Shown here: positions 9,759 to 18,934 of the stretch, in pieces | How the letters are laid out: every line of letters begins with the position of its first letter | Position numbering within the stretch: the first letter of the stretch is position 1 | Origin: Craspedostauros australis | Taxonomy: Eukaryota; Bacillariophyta; Bacillariophyceae; Mastogloiales; Achnanthaceae | Length of the DNA stretch: 64,000 nucleotides | Reading direction: 5' to 3' | Assembly: GCA_026770025.1 (NCBI GenBank) | Contig: JAMXDE010000007.1 | Location: 2,852,001-2,916,000 of the forward strand | Translations under genes and position numbers: made by a program | Notes under the pieces: model-generated | Database searches by the model: none | Told to the model about the DNA's origin: nothing | What the model saw: only the letters and a program-made list of their open reading frames with translations

Positions 9759-11729
9759 TCATGTGAAGTAGATCTGCATCACACGGTCCGCCTCCTGGCG
9801 GCACACGGGGCAAGTCGTCGTTCGATTCATGCACTGCACACCGCAGTCTTCGCAGACGCAGAAGTGGCCGCACGGAACGAATGCGTGCGTTGTGGTGTTC
9901 GTCATGCACACTAAGCACACCTTCCTGGCGTCGGGATTATTGTCGTCGTTCTCGTCCACCTTCACGGGTGCGTCGCCCTCTTGCCAGGACTCTTGATCCA
10001 GATGCTCCAAGGTGGTCCGGCTGACATCTCTGCTACTCACGATGGAGATCAAGTCATCCACCAACGACGCCATGACGTGGTTTCCGTTGGCGTTACCGTC
10101 AGGATTTCTGTTGCCGCTACTATTGCGGTGGCTGTTGCGGGCGCCGACGCTGCCGTCCATCGAACGGCCATGCATGGCATCATCACCACGCTCATTCGAC
10201 ACTCTTGCGGATGGTGAAGTTTCGCTGTTGCTGCCGTTGCTGCTGGAGGACGCATTTGCGTGACTCCGGACGCTTCGGAGGCCACCGCAGAGACGCTGCT
10301 TGTTGATCATGCCCTCGAGCATCTTGACGAAGAGCATCTTGGACAAGCTTCCGTTGTCGCGATTGAGGTGGAAGTTGGTCGCCTCGTCAACATCGCCCTG
10401 CCACCCGGGATAAGCGAGCGGCGTCAGCGCATCCAGCGCCCTGAGGCGCCAATGGGTGCGATCGCCCTCGTGCACACGTTGCTTCTCCCTCATTTTATCC
10501 ACGAACTTGCCAAAGACTTCGCCGGCCACCAGCCCATCCAGGGCCGCTTGGTAGTCAATCTCCCAGTCAGGATACGAGAGCTGCAACGTGTCCAGCGTGA
10601 CAATACTCGGATGTGTTCTGTCGTTGCAGAAGAGCTGCTGCTTGATTCGGACACCATCCAGCATTCGGAGGTACACCAGCTTCGTGACAGCAGTGTCCTT
10701 GTTGGCGAAGTGATACTTCTCCAGCTCTTCAATATCTTCCTCCCATCGCGGGTACGACAACCGCGGTGAGCCGCAGTCGACCTCATGACGATCGCTGGAC
10801 GAGGCGAGCGATGCGGCTTGTTGCTCCAAATGGCCGCTGGCGCTACTCCCGAATACGACGCAGTCAAGAGCCTGCAGCCTCCAGTGGGATCGATCTCCAG
10901 CGTGGGCGCACTGCTTCCTCAGGATGGTCTGGTATCGCAGATCGAAGCCGGTGCCTTTTCCGTGCGCCGTCTTGGCCGCCTCCACGTCCATTTCCCAACC
11001 AGGATACGTCAGCTCCAGCATCGACAACTCGCGCATGTGAGGATGAGATTCATCTCCCATGTGCAGCAGCTGCTTGTTGCGAAAGCCCCGCAGCATCTTT
11101 GGATACTGCAGCGACAGCGAGACCGAGCGGCACATCAAGGTCGATCCGGCGGACGTCGATGCTCGGCGATTTCGGGATCGCCGGCGATGCGTTCCATCGC
11201 TGCTGCGCCGCGCGGATGAATCCAAGGTGATGGGAGGCGCAACGTTGCCGTACGCATCTTGGGCATCGTCCAGGTTGTGATGGTGATGGCCGTGCGACAG
11301 ATGCCACGCCTCCGCCTGGAGGATATCGTCGTCGCATCCCGGGTAGGTGAGATGCAGCGCATCCAGCGCGCGCAGACGGCTGTGGGAGCGATCACCGCGG
11401 AACATCCTCTCGGATTCCTCCAGTCGGAAGAGATGCTGCTGGATGGCCTGCCCCTGCATGTGGGCCATCTCGGCCGCTCGAAAGTCCGACTCCCAACCGG
11501 GATACGACAGACCGTCGTCTCTTCGCAGAGCATCCAGACGTATCAAGTCCGGATGAGAACGGTCGCCATGGTCCATCCAATCCAGACCATCGGCAGGGAT
11601 GGATGCGTACTCCTCGTTTGCCGATTCCGTGGAGGATTGCGGTATGGCTGCGGAACCGATCAAGGCAGAGCTGTGATGGTGCTCATTCATGATGTGTGGC
11701 ATCGTGTGGTGCAATGCAGGAGAAGCCAT
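9759..11729 (-). CDS. RING-HC finger protein with six YPGW repeats (likely E3 ubiquitin ligase)
   Basis: Single-exon 656-aa protein. The C-terminus (about residues 603-656) is a RING-HC finger: CLVCM, then CGHFCVCEDC, then CPVCR. This type usually recruits an E2 and transfers ubiquitin. The N-terminal 480 residues contain six imperfect repeats of about 55 aa. Each has a GD(R/E)(S/T)H opening (near 56, 113, 225, 279, 370, 423), then RLxALDAL, then a Y-P-G-W-E type core (near 76, 129, 242, 326, 386, 440; variants YPGC, YPRW, YPDW), and usually a helix ending in KQ. The repeats probably bind the target or self-associate, which is inference. A Ser/Asn-rich linker (485-590) precedes the RING. No signal peptide or membrane segment is seen. 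Confidence 0.85.
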   Translation of the reverse strand: MASPALHHTMPHIMNEHHHSSALIGSAAIPQSSTESANEEYASIPADGLDWMDHGDRSHPDLIRLDALRRDDGLSYPGWESDFRAAEMAHMQGQAIQQHLFRLEESERMFRGDRSHSRLRALDALHLTYPGCDDDILQAEAWHLSHGHHHHNLDDAQDAYGNVAPPITLDSSARRSSDGTHRRRSRNRRASTSAGSTLMCRSVSLSLQYPKMLRGFRNKQLLHMGDESHPHMRELSMLELTYPGWEMDVEAAKTAHGKGTGFDLRYQTILRKQCAHAGDRSHWRLQALDCVVFGSSASGHLEQQAASLASSSDRHEVDCGSPRLSYPRWEEDIEELEKYHFANKDTAVTKLVYLRMLDGVRIKQQLFCNDRTHPSIVTLDTLQLSYPDWEIDYQAALDGLVAGEVFGKFVDKMREKQRVHEGDRTHWRLRALDALTPLAYPGWQGDVDEATNFHLNRDNGSLSKMLFVKMLEGMINKQRLCGGLRSVRSHANASSSSNGSNSETSPSARVSNERGDDAMHGRSMDGSVGARNSHRNSSGNRNPDGNANGNHVMASLVDDLISIVSSRDVSRTTLEHLDQESWQEGDAPVKVDENDDNNPDARKVCLVCMTNTTTHAFVPCGHFCVCEDCGVQCMNRTTTCPVCRQEADRVMQIYFT

Positions 11730-12744
11730 TGTTGCGAACGTTTGGATGCGATGAATGCTTGGATGCGAGAAATGTTTGGATGAATGATGGGGTTCCGATC
11801 AGCAAGAGAATCTTCAGAACTGACCTCTTCTGTTTCTCTTCCTCTTCCTGACTTGCTGCCGTTTTGTGCAGAGAGTGTGGAGTGCGATCCTTTGCGTCTC
11901 GCCGTTCTGCTTTGTCTCTCTCTTTCTCGACTCTTTCAGTGTGCCAACGTCGTCGCTGCTGCGTTGCCGTTTCTCCTTGCTGATGTTTATCGGTAGCGTG
12001 TTGGCGAGGCTGCTGAAAGGATTGTGTGCGGCAATGGTGAGAAAAGATGCAGTTGCCTCCATGCGTGGATGTTCACCGTGGGTGTCGGCATCCATGTCGC
12101 GAAAACTCCAACGAGGAGATCGTTCCTGTTGTGCATTCTGCAGATTTTTCGAATTGTTGACATGCATGACATCGGGTATTGTTGGTGGAGGTGGTTGACT
12201 TTTGTGGACAGAGGATTCACGATTGCCTGCGTTGTTGACATTCCTGTAGTTAACGATGATTCTCGGAAGGCGGATCACGAATAGGTGTCAGGGACTCGAT
12301 GCCCACATTCTTGTGATTGTTCCGCTCACGAATGCAGAGTACGTTTGCCGAGTTGGCCACGCGTCGTTTCTGACAACGCCACGTCACTCTGATGAGCCCG
12401 CCATGCTTCCGCGAATCCAAACAGGTTCCGTTGGGTCTCTTCAAGTACCTTTGGATACGATTGAGAAAAGGGCCTTCTTCTGTCCGTGTTTTCGGCCTTC
12501 TCTGACGTCACAAACAACGCAGAACGGAAACAACAACAACATCCTGCCGCATGCCGATCGACCATGGTGGTGTGGAATCGAAGCGCCGAACGGTGCAACG
12601 CAACACCACGCAGCGCGATGGGACGCAATGGGAAGCAATGGGACGTAAGCGATGTCACCACAAACTCAACAAGAGCAAGAGCAAAAGCAAGAGCAAGAGC
12701 ATTCCTAAAGACCACACAGAAACGTAACAGCACAGTATCCCACC
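11730..12744. other. Divergent intergenic region
   Basis: About 1 kb between the RING-finger gene (-) and the MsrB-like gene (+), so it should hold both promoters. Frames of up to 154 codons show no domain. A short AAGAGC-type repeat (about 12672-12700) lies 45-70 bp before the plus-strand ATG and is probably 5' leader. No core promoter element was identified with confidence. Confidence 0.5.
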
Positions 12745-14114
12745 ATGAAGTTCACCATCGCCTCCGTCGCGCTCGGCTTGGCCGCATCATGCGCATCGGC
12801 TTACCAGCCGCAGCAACCACAGCAGCAGGTGGACCGACGCGGATTCTTCGCGAAGGGCGCAGCTGGTGCCGCTTTCGCTGTGGGATCTGGCATGATGCAG
12901 CCTTCGGCGGCGCAGGCCTTCGACTTCGGCGGTTCCATCAAGTTCGGCGACGAATCCATCATGGTTCAGAAGGCGCACGGCACGTCGGAGCAACCAGTGC
13001 AGTCCGATCTCCTCTACGGCGTCTCCAACAAGCTGGCTGACCGCATCTGCAACTACAACCGTCACTTCGCGGAGATGGGAGGCTACTTCCGATCGACCGC
13101 CTTCGAGGACATCGTGCTCGAAGCCAAGGGACCAATTACCTTCTACGATTCCGTGACCGGCAAGGCCCTCTTCGTCGCCCCGATCAACCGATCGCCGGAG
13201 GAGTTTGTGAAGGAATCGCAGGTGCATGGGTGGTAGGTGCATTGCAGCTTCGCACGGCGCTTTTCATGCACCATGTGTGGAATGCACACACAGGGCAACG
13301 ATCACAGAATCCATCTTCTCACCGCCTTGCCCTTGAACCTCTCATTGTCATGTTCCTACCCTGCATGGTGCTGCCTGCATGATGCTGCCTGCATGATGCT
13401 ACCTGCATGATGCTACCTGCATGATGCTGCCTGCGCTCTTATTTTATTCTCCTCCCTTTTGTGGCGGCCATCGCCGTATTACAGGCCAAGTTTCAGAGAC
13501 TCTGAGGTAAGAGAAGATGGCTGAAACGTTGCCCGAAGATGTCAGCAAAATCGCGGACGCGCCTTGCGTTCGTTTCCACTGCCACGCCGTCGCTCTACAT
13601 CGGAGGCAATCAAGATATTATCATGAGCTGTCAATCATGAGGAGTGCAGACACGCGTCACCATTCGGCCAGCGGAACGATCATGGATCGAAGCAAATCCA
13701 AGAAATTTGGAGTCCATCCCAATCTCACTTTGTCTCTTCTTGCTCCCTTTCTCCGCGGCACTTTCGCCATGCATCATATCAATTGACCTTGTTTCGCAAC
13801 ACTCTTTCTAATCGACGACAATCGAGCGCAGGTTGTTTGGGAGAACGTCCGGGTGCTGAAGTCATCTGGCGAGACCGTTTCCGTTGATGGAACACACTTG
13901 GTAAGTTGCACTTGAAACAGGCGACGTTTGGAAGGATATTTGCTTGATGTTGGTTAAATGTCGCTGCTGGGCACGTTTGCACTTAGTGCTTCTCACCGAT
14001 TGCATCTCTCACTCTACCTCTCGCCACGAATAGGGCCACAACCTCCCAGATCGACGAGGGAACAGATACTGCATCAATCTCGTGAGCATCGCGGGACAGC
14101 CAAACATCGCCTAA
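12745..14114 (+). CDS. Thylakoid-lumen MsrB-like (SelR-type) protein
   Basis: Four exons fit: 12745-13232, 13485-13506 (a 22-nt microexon), 13832-13900 and 14034-14114. All use GT-AG, giving 219 aa. Targeting is tripartite: a signal peptide ending ASA before Tyr20, a twin Arg (31-32, DRRGFFAKGAAGAAFAVG), and a lumenal cleavage site near AQA58. The domain runs from about residue 133 with FYDSVTGKALF, HGWPSF and THLGHNLPD to RYCINLVS. This order matches the methionine-R-sulfoxide reductase B fold, and Cys206 sits at the position of the MsrB catalytic Cys in RYCxN. The paired CxxC zinc ligands of typical MsrB are absent; the mature protein has only Cys102 and Cys206. It may repair or sense oxidised lumenal proteins, but activity is not proven. 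Confidence 0.75.
13361..13430. repeat. 14-bp minisatellite in intron 1 of the MsrB-like gene
   Basis: Five contiguous copies of a CTGCATGATGCTGC-type unit with single-base variants, wholly inside the first intron. Confidence 0.9.
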
Positions 14115-14791
14115 AGCATCACGCCTCAGGTGATCTTCTCCAAACGAGTTCTTGCAGATCACTTGCTGCCGTTGTCGTCGGTGCTGTTCTTGATGTTGGC
14201 ATCAGCGAATCGAGTACTCTGCCATGCTACAATCACGGCGGTGGGCTTCTTTTCGTCTGTGTGCAATCAGAATGACTGGAGGAAATGAGAAGCAGACTGA
14301 GCACGCTGGACTCTCCCAACCTTCTTCCCTTCAGAGCCCTCAATACTCGTAGTTGGAGCGGTACTCACCGTGGCTCGATATACATACCTTCGGGCAGCAC
14401 AGCATCACACGTCACCTACACAGGGATCGGGCACATGCCTGCCGGGGCCTGATCCACGAGGACGCTATAAGAAAGCAACTCCGCAACCGCATGATGAACA
14501 ATGAGGTCGATGGGTCCTTGGCGGGCACTCCCGGACGGACAAAGATGTTTCCACATCCACGATCATGTCCGTACGTACGGTCAGCACCAACAGAAGCGAA
14601 AGAGGATCCAAGTTCGCGGCAAAGACAACGATGGCGAATGTTTCATGCAAAAAGCGGATTCCGAGCGTGAATGAACAGGAGATGAACATTAACCAAAACA
14701 TCATTCGAATCAGAGACGGTTGGCAGGAAGCAGTCTGCTTTCACGCTCAAGCACTAATAGAGGTCATTCCAATATATTACTATACACTTTT
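14115..14791. other. Convergent intergenic region
   Basis: Lies between the ends of the MsrB-like gene (+) and the DUF6824 gene (-). Frames of about 105 codons have no recognisable content. Expected to contain both 3' UTRs. Confidence 0.5.
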
Positions 14792-16885
14792 TTATTTTCC
14801 CTCACTGTTGTTCTGGTGCAGCAAGCAGTCGACTACGGCAAGACATCCCAGCAGCTGCTGCCGAATGGCCAGTCGGGCGGCCGTTGTCTGCTTCGAAGTA
14901 GAGTCTTTCCAAGGTGATTGCTCCAGCAACGAAAAACACGTCGGTCTTTGCACATGGTTGCGCGAGTTGATGATCGCAGCGCGAGGGTTGTCGAGTTGCA
15001 ACGGATTGGTAGGAGTATGATGAACATCTGGCCATCCGCTCATCATGACCTGGTCAAGAGCCATGATCCCTGCGCGTCTCAAAAATGGACCTTCGCCGCC
15101 CAAGGCAGGTCGCAAAGCGCCTGGAAGAATCTTGTCTGCGCTTGCGAACAATTGGGGTGCCGTGGCAGCTTCGCCAGCTGCACGAGCAGCATCGATGGAG
15201 GCCCGCGATGCTGTCAGCTCTGCTGATGTATCGCGTTGAGGGTGCGTGTGGTGCCAACGAGGGTGCGTCGGGATAGAGCTTTGCCGGGTGGGTCCGTTGA
15301 TGGTGTCCATAGTCAATCGCTTGCGGGCCTCGGCGACTCCTTGATCCGTCGTGCTCCAGCGAGTGCGCAAAACGCCACCGTCTTGACACGGCAAGACGCC
15401 GGTCCCGTCCCAAGCATGGGGATGAAGCGTCTGAAGGGACTTCTGAAGACCAGCGGCAGCGAATGATGCCTTCGCGCTTGTGTGAGCGGAGCCAGTCGCG
15501 TTGGTTCCGCGGCTCTCCTTGTTCTCGGGCACCCTGGGGCGTAGATGGGCAATCGGATGGGCCTGTCTTTCATGAGTATCAGTGGCCACCGGTGCTTTTG
15601 TGACTCGAGGGCGGCACGGCTGCATAGAAGAAAGAGAAGCTTGAGATTTGCGGTCGGCTGAGATGACCTGTTTGGCCTTGGCCTCACCGCGCGTGTGATG
15701 CTGACGAACCTTGTGGCGGAATGCCTGCTTCGTCTTTTGCAAAAGCAACTTCTCATCAGTTACGATCTCATAGACCTCACCAGGTGCCGCAGCCGGAGAT
15801 GAAGACGGCAGCGATTGGCCGGCTCGTGTGAGCGCGATGGCTTCTTCAGGATCAAGCCGGCGCAAGAACCGGCCTTTCTTTGCACGGATGGTGGCAATCA
15901 CAGCCCTGGCGAGCTTCATCTTATCTCCACGAACTGGAGCATCCTGATACTCCTTGTACTTTTGGCGGATCAACGACCTGAATGCGATGTTGCCGCCTTG
16001 ATCGTGTGAGATTGTGCCACGGCCCAAAAGCACGTCGTTCGCTCTCACTTCTGCATCCGTGACGAACATACCTTCGCTTTGCTTTGGGTTTGTTACTCCA
16101 TTTGCGTTTGCGTTGATGCTTGGTCCGGTGAAGGCTCGAGGAATCTTCTCGTTAGCGAGGGTAGGGGCAGTGGCTGCAGAGAAGCTGCTGCTGGTGAGGC
16201 TGCCGCTGCTAATGTTGCTGGCGAGGCCGACGCTGGGACTGTTAGTGGAGCCGTTCGTGGTAGCGCGGTGGCTGAATGTTGCCCCATTGTTCTGGCAGCG
16301 TTCCCGATGAAGGGTGCCGGCGTCTCCAGTTGCAAACTCGCGACATGTTGGGGAAGACCCGCAGGCTGTCGCCAATCTCAAAGAGATCAACGCGTCCTCC
16401 AGCTGTTTCCCCGGAACTGAGACAGCAAGCAGAGATTGCTTGCGCAACAGTTCAGAGGACTCCACAAGCTGCTGCTGTGCTGCGGATTGATGGAATGGTT
16501 GGTTCATTTCCTTGGCCAAATCAAGGTATCTGTCCATGGTGGAGCTTGGATCAAGCATCGTCAAATCACTGACTTTTCTCGATTGTTCTGGGTGCAACAT
16601 TTTCAACGATTCTTCGGGGCGTCGGGAGTGTTCTCTCACCGTGGACTGTGTTTCACAACGTGAAATGTTCTGGGGATGGGCTAGTGTTGGTGGAAGGTTT
16701 GAGCGATGGCAAAGCCGATTCAGCGTCTTTTGCAATGGGATGATATGATAGTCTCGATTGCTGGATGTGTGTTGTCTTGGTGTTTGGCTTCTTGGCGAGA
16801 TTGTGAGACCATTTGGTTTTGCTTTGGCGAGCGTCGGCTTTGGCCTGCGGCCATGGCGTCCGACGGGGGAAAGCACTGTTATCAT
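14792..16885 (-). CDS. DUF6824-domain protein (NDVLLGRG family)
   Basis: A 697-aa frame in one exon. The core (about residues 283-394) starts NDVLLGRGTISHDQGG and continues NIAFRSLIRQKYKEYQ, LARAVIATIRAKKGRFLRR, and EVYEIVTDEKLLLQKTKQAFRH. This is the DUF6824 pattern, greatly expanded in diatoms, which is thought to be nuclear and possibly regulatory; no biochemical role is established. The N-terminus contains a possible helix (MDRYLDLAKEMNQPF) and Ser/Asn-rich linkers. The C-terminal 300 residues are low-complexity and basic. The first 95 residues look less protein-like, so the ATG at 16600 (MLHPEQSRKV) is an attractive alternative start. Confidence 0.7.
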   Translation of the reverse strand: MITVLSPVGRHGRRPKPTLAKAKPNGLTISPRSQTPRQHTSSNRDYHIIPLQKTLNRLCHRSNLPPTLAHPQNISRCETQSTVREHSRRPEESLKMLHPEQSRKVSDLTMLDPSSTMDRYLDLAKEMNQPFHQSAAQQQLVESSELLRKQSLLAVSVPGKQLEDALISLRLATACGSSPTCREFATGDAGTLHRERCQNNGATFSHRATTNGSTNSPSVGLASNISSGSLTSSSFSAATAPTLANEKIPRAFTGPSINANANGVTNPKQSEGMFVTDAEVRANDVLLGRGTISHDQGGNIAFRSLIRQKYKEYQDAPVRGDKMKLARAVIATIRAKKGRFLRRLDPEEAIALTRAGQSLPSSSPAAAPGEVYEIVTDEKLLLQKTKQAFRHKVRQHHTRGEAKAKQVISADRKSQASLSSMQPCRPRVTKAPVATDTHERQAHPIAHLRPRVPENKESRGTNATGSAHTSAKASFAAAGLQKSLQTLHPHAWDGTGVLPCQDGGVLRTRWSTTDQGVAEARKRLTMDTINGPTRQSSIPTHPRWHHTHPQRDTSAELTASRASIDAARAAGEAATAPQLFASADKILPGALRPALGGEGPFLRRAGIMALDQVMMSGWPDVHHTPTNPLQLDNPRAAIINSRNHVQRPTCFSLLEQSPWKDSTSKQTTAARLAIRQQLLGCLAVVDCLLHQNNSEGK

Positions 16886-18934
16886 TGCTGCACTCCTTCA
16901 CACACAACGTCTGACGGAGTGCGCAATCCTCGTGCGTGGATCGCGATCCTGTTGCTGTCCCTGTTGGTGGTGGCGTTGGTAGCAGTGGCAGCGCTTGCTA
17001 ATGTTGAGGACGCACTGCTCGTAGGTGAGGTACTAGCGCGAGTGCGAGTGCGAGTGCGAGCATGGAACGCGAATGTGTACCTGGTGTTGGCGTGAATGTC
17101 GACGTCGTCGTTGGTGGCCGATGGTGGCGCCCTCCGCATCAACCATCCATGGAGCACGTGGATACGAGTACAGTAGCTTCATTGCTCAACCTTCTCCCTG
17201 GGGCTGGTGTCCATTGGCTCCTCCGAGGGCTCCTGGCAGTAGTATGGAAGGTATAAGTGTCCGCCATGTCATGTTTTGTGAAGTTGTACTGGCTACCCGC
17301 TTTGTGACTTCGACGTTCGTCTTGACAAGCTGTGTCTTGATGCCATGTCGGTGGATACAAGCTTATTTCGTCGACACAAGACAAGGAGTATCGATGGCTT
17401 CGTGAGGCTGATGGCGTGCTATTTCCATCGACTCTTGCATGCACCTGTAGGCTGCCTTTCTTCAGTCAGCCTGTGTGAGTGTGATAGCTATTACATAATA
17501 TTCTATTATACACGGGCGATGTTTGTGCAACGAGTTGCCTCTCCCTCCAGTTGCATCGTGCGAGTACGAGTACGAGTACAAATACGGGTTTAAGTTCAAG
17601 TACGCGACAGGAAATGATGGTCTGTGTGACCCCAGTTTTGGCGATATATGTTACGCCGCAAAAAGTGGCGTAACGGTGTTGGTTGGTCGTGAGGGGCTGG
17701 CTGATGCGAGAAGCACTTGTGCCGATCCTCTGTGCCAAACCTCTGTGCCAAAATGTCTTGAAAAAAGAAGGGCTGGGAGGAAGAAGGAGCCTTGCTTGCA
17801 TAGAAAGTCACAGGATCAGGGACGGGGCACTTAAAATGTGTCTTTGGTCGTTGCGTCATCGCGCTGTTGGTCCATTCCGATGTCGGGGCCTCGTTCCTTG
17901 CGCGCGCTATTTCCATCTTTCGCTCCTGTCTCTCCACCCTCGCGAGGCGATGTGTGGACAGGCCAAGATGTAATGTCCTGTGAAACCAGTCTTGATGCCC
18001 CCTGGCGGTGATGGTTTTGCTTTTTAAGAGTATCATCCGACTTCCCAGCCTTCACACGATGTCGGTCTGTGAGATCTGTAGCCACAGGTACGTGAGTGGT
18101 GCCGGTTTCCGCCCGAGCTATTCCATCCGTTCCTGGACAACCGGAGACAATTGTTTGTCCATGTCCGTGTTCTTGTGGGAGGCGAAAATTGGACCAGAAA
18201 ACATCACCAGTTCTGGAAATTTGGACAAGGGAGAACAAAAGGTCCCCACAACACAACTTGGCCTTGTATCGCCTCTTGTTGGAGGGTACGACGGTCATTT
18301 TTTCTGGTCCCAATGTCCAGGTGCGCTCTTCTACCATCTTGGTGAGCAACGTACGAGCAAGGATGACAAGGCAGTAGAAGGCGAGCGCAATGGTGAGCGT
18401 CGTACGAGTCAGCGCATGGCGCGGATGGTGCCACCAAGCAGGCACTTATGATAAGTTGATTTTCTTCTCCCGCTGTAGGAGCTACTAGCAGTGACATGCA
18501 TGGGCATCGGTACGATAAAGCATATTCTCGCACTGGAGTGATGGCACGATCGCCACGAAAACCCAAAGAGACTTGCGTCGCTGGATGCTATTTCTCCGCG
18601 ACACGTTTGCTCTCACCGCAGAGATCGATTCGTTCTACTATCCTCGGGGGTACTCGAGAGTATTCGAATAATATGTCCGAGTGCTTGCATCCCGCATCCT
18701 TGCAAGCGAATAGTCATGGATGGATACGAGGCACACGTGCAAGAGGAACGGAGTTGTGCCCATGCACAGCTCGTCGTCGTACTCCAAAGAGTACAGCGGA
18801 TGGACATCACAACGCGCTTCTTCTGGGTGGCAATGCGCGAGACCATGTGAGACCATGTAACACTGTACAGAAAGGCAGAGCAGCGTGATGACACTGAGGC
18901 GATTTGGTCTGATCGTGATTTCCTTCTTCATAGT
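16886..18934. other. Intergenic, no convincing gene
   Basis: Contains a GAGTGC-type microsatellite (about 17038-17062) and a CGAGTA run (about 17557-17580). A 204-codon minus frame (17831-18445) has a possible N-terminal membrane segment (TLTIALAFYCLVILARTLL) but opens with GTG and has no known domain. It could be a small type II membrane protein or chance. The right side is the 3' flank of the CHD gene. Confidence 0.35.

Noticed and set aside
17831-18445. 204-codon minus-strand frame with one hydrophobic segment
   Set aside because: It opens with GTG, has no domain, and the only in-frame ATG lies after the hydrophobic segment. Kept only as a note in the intergenic entry.
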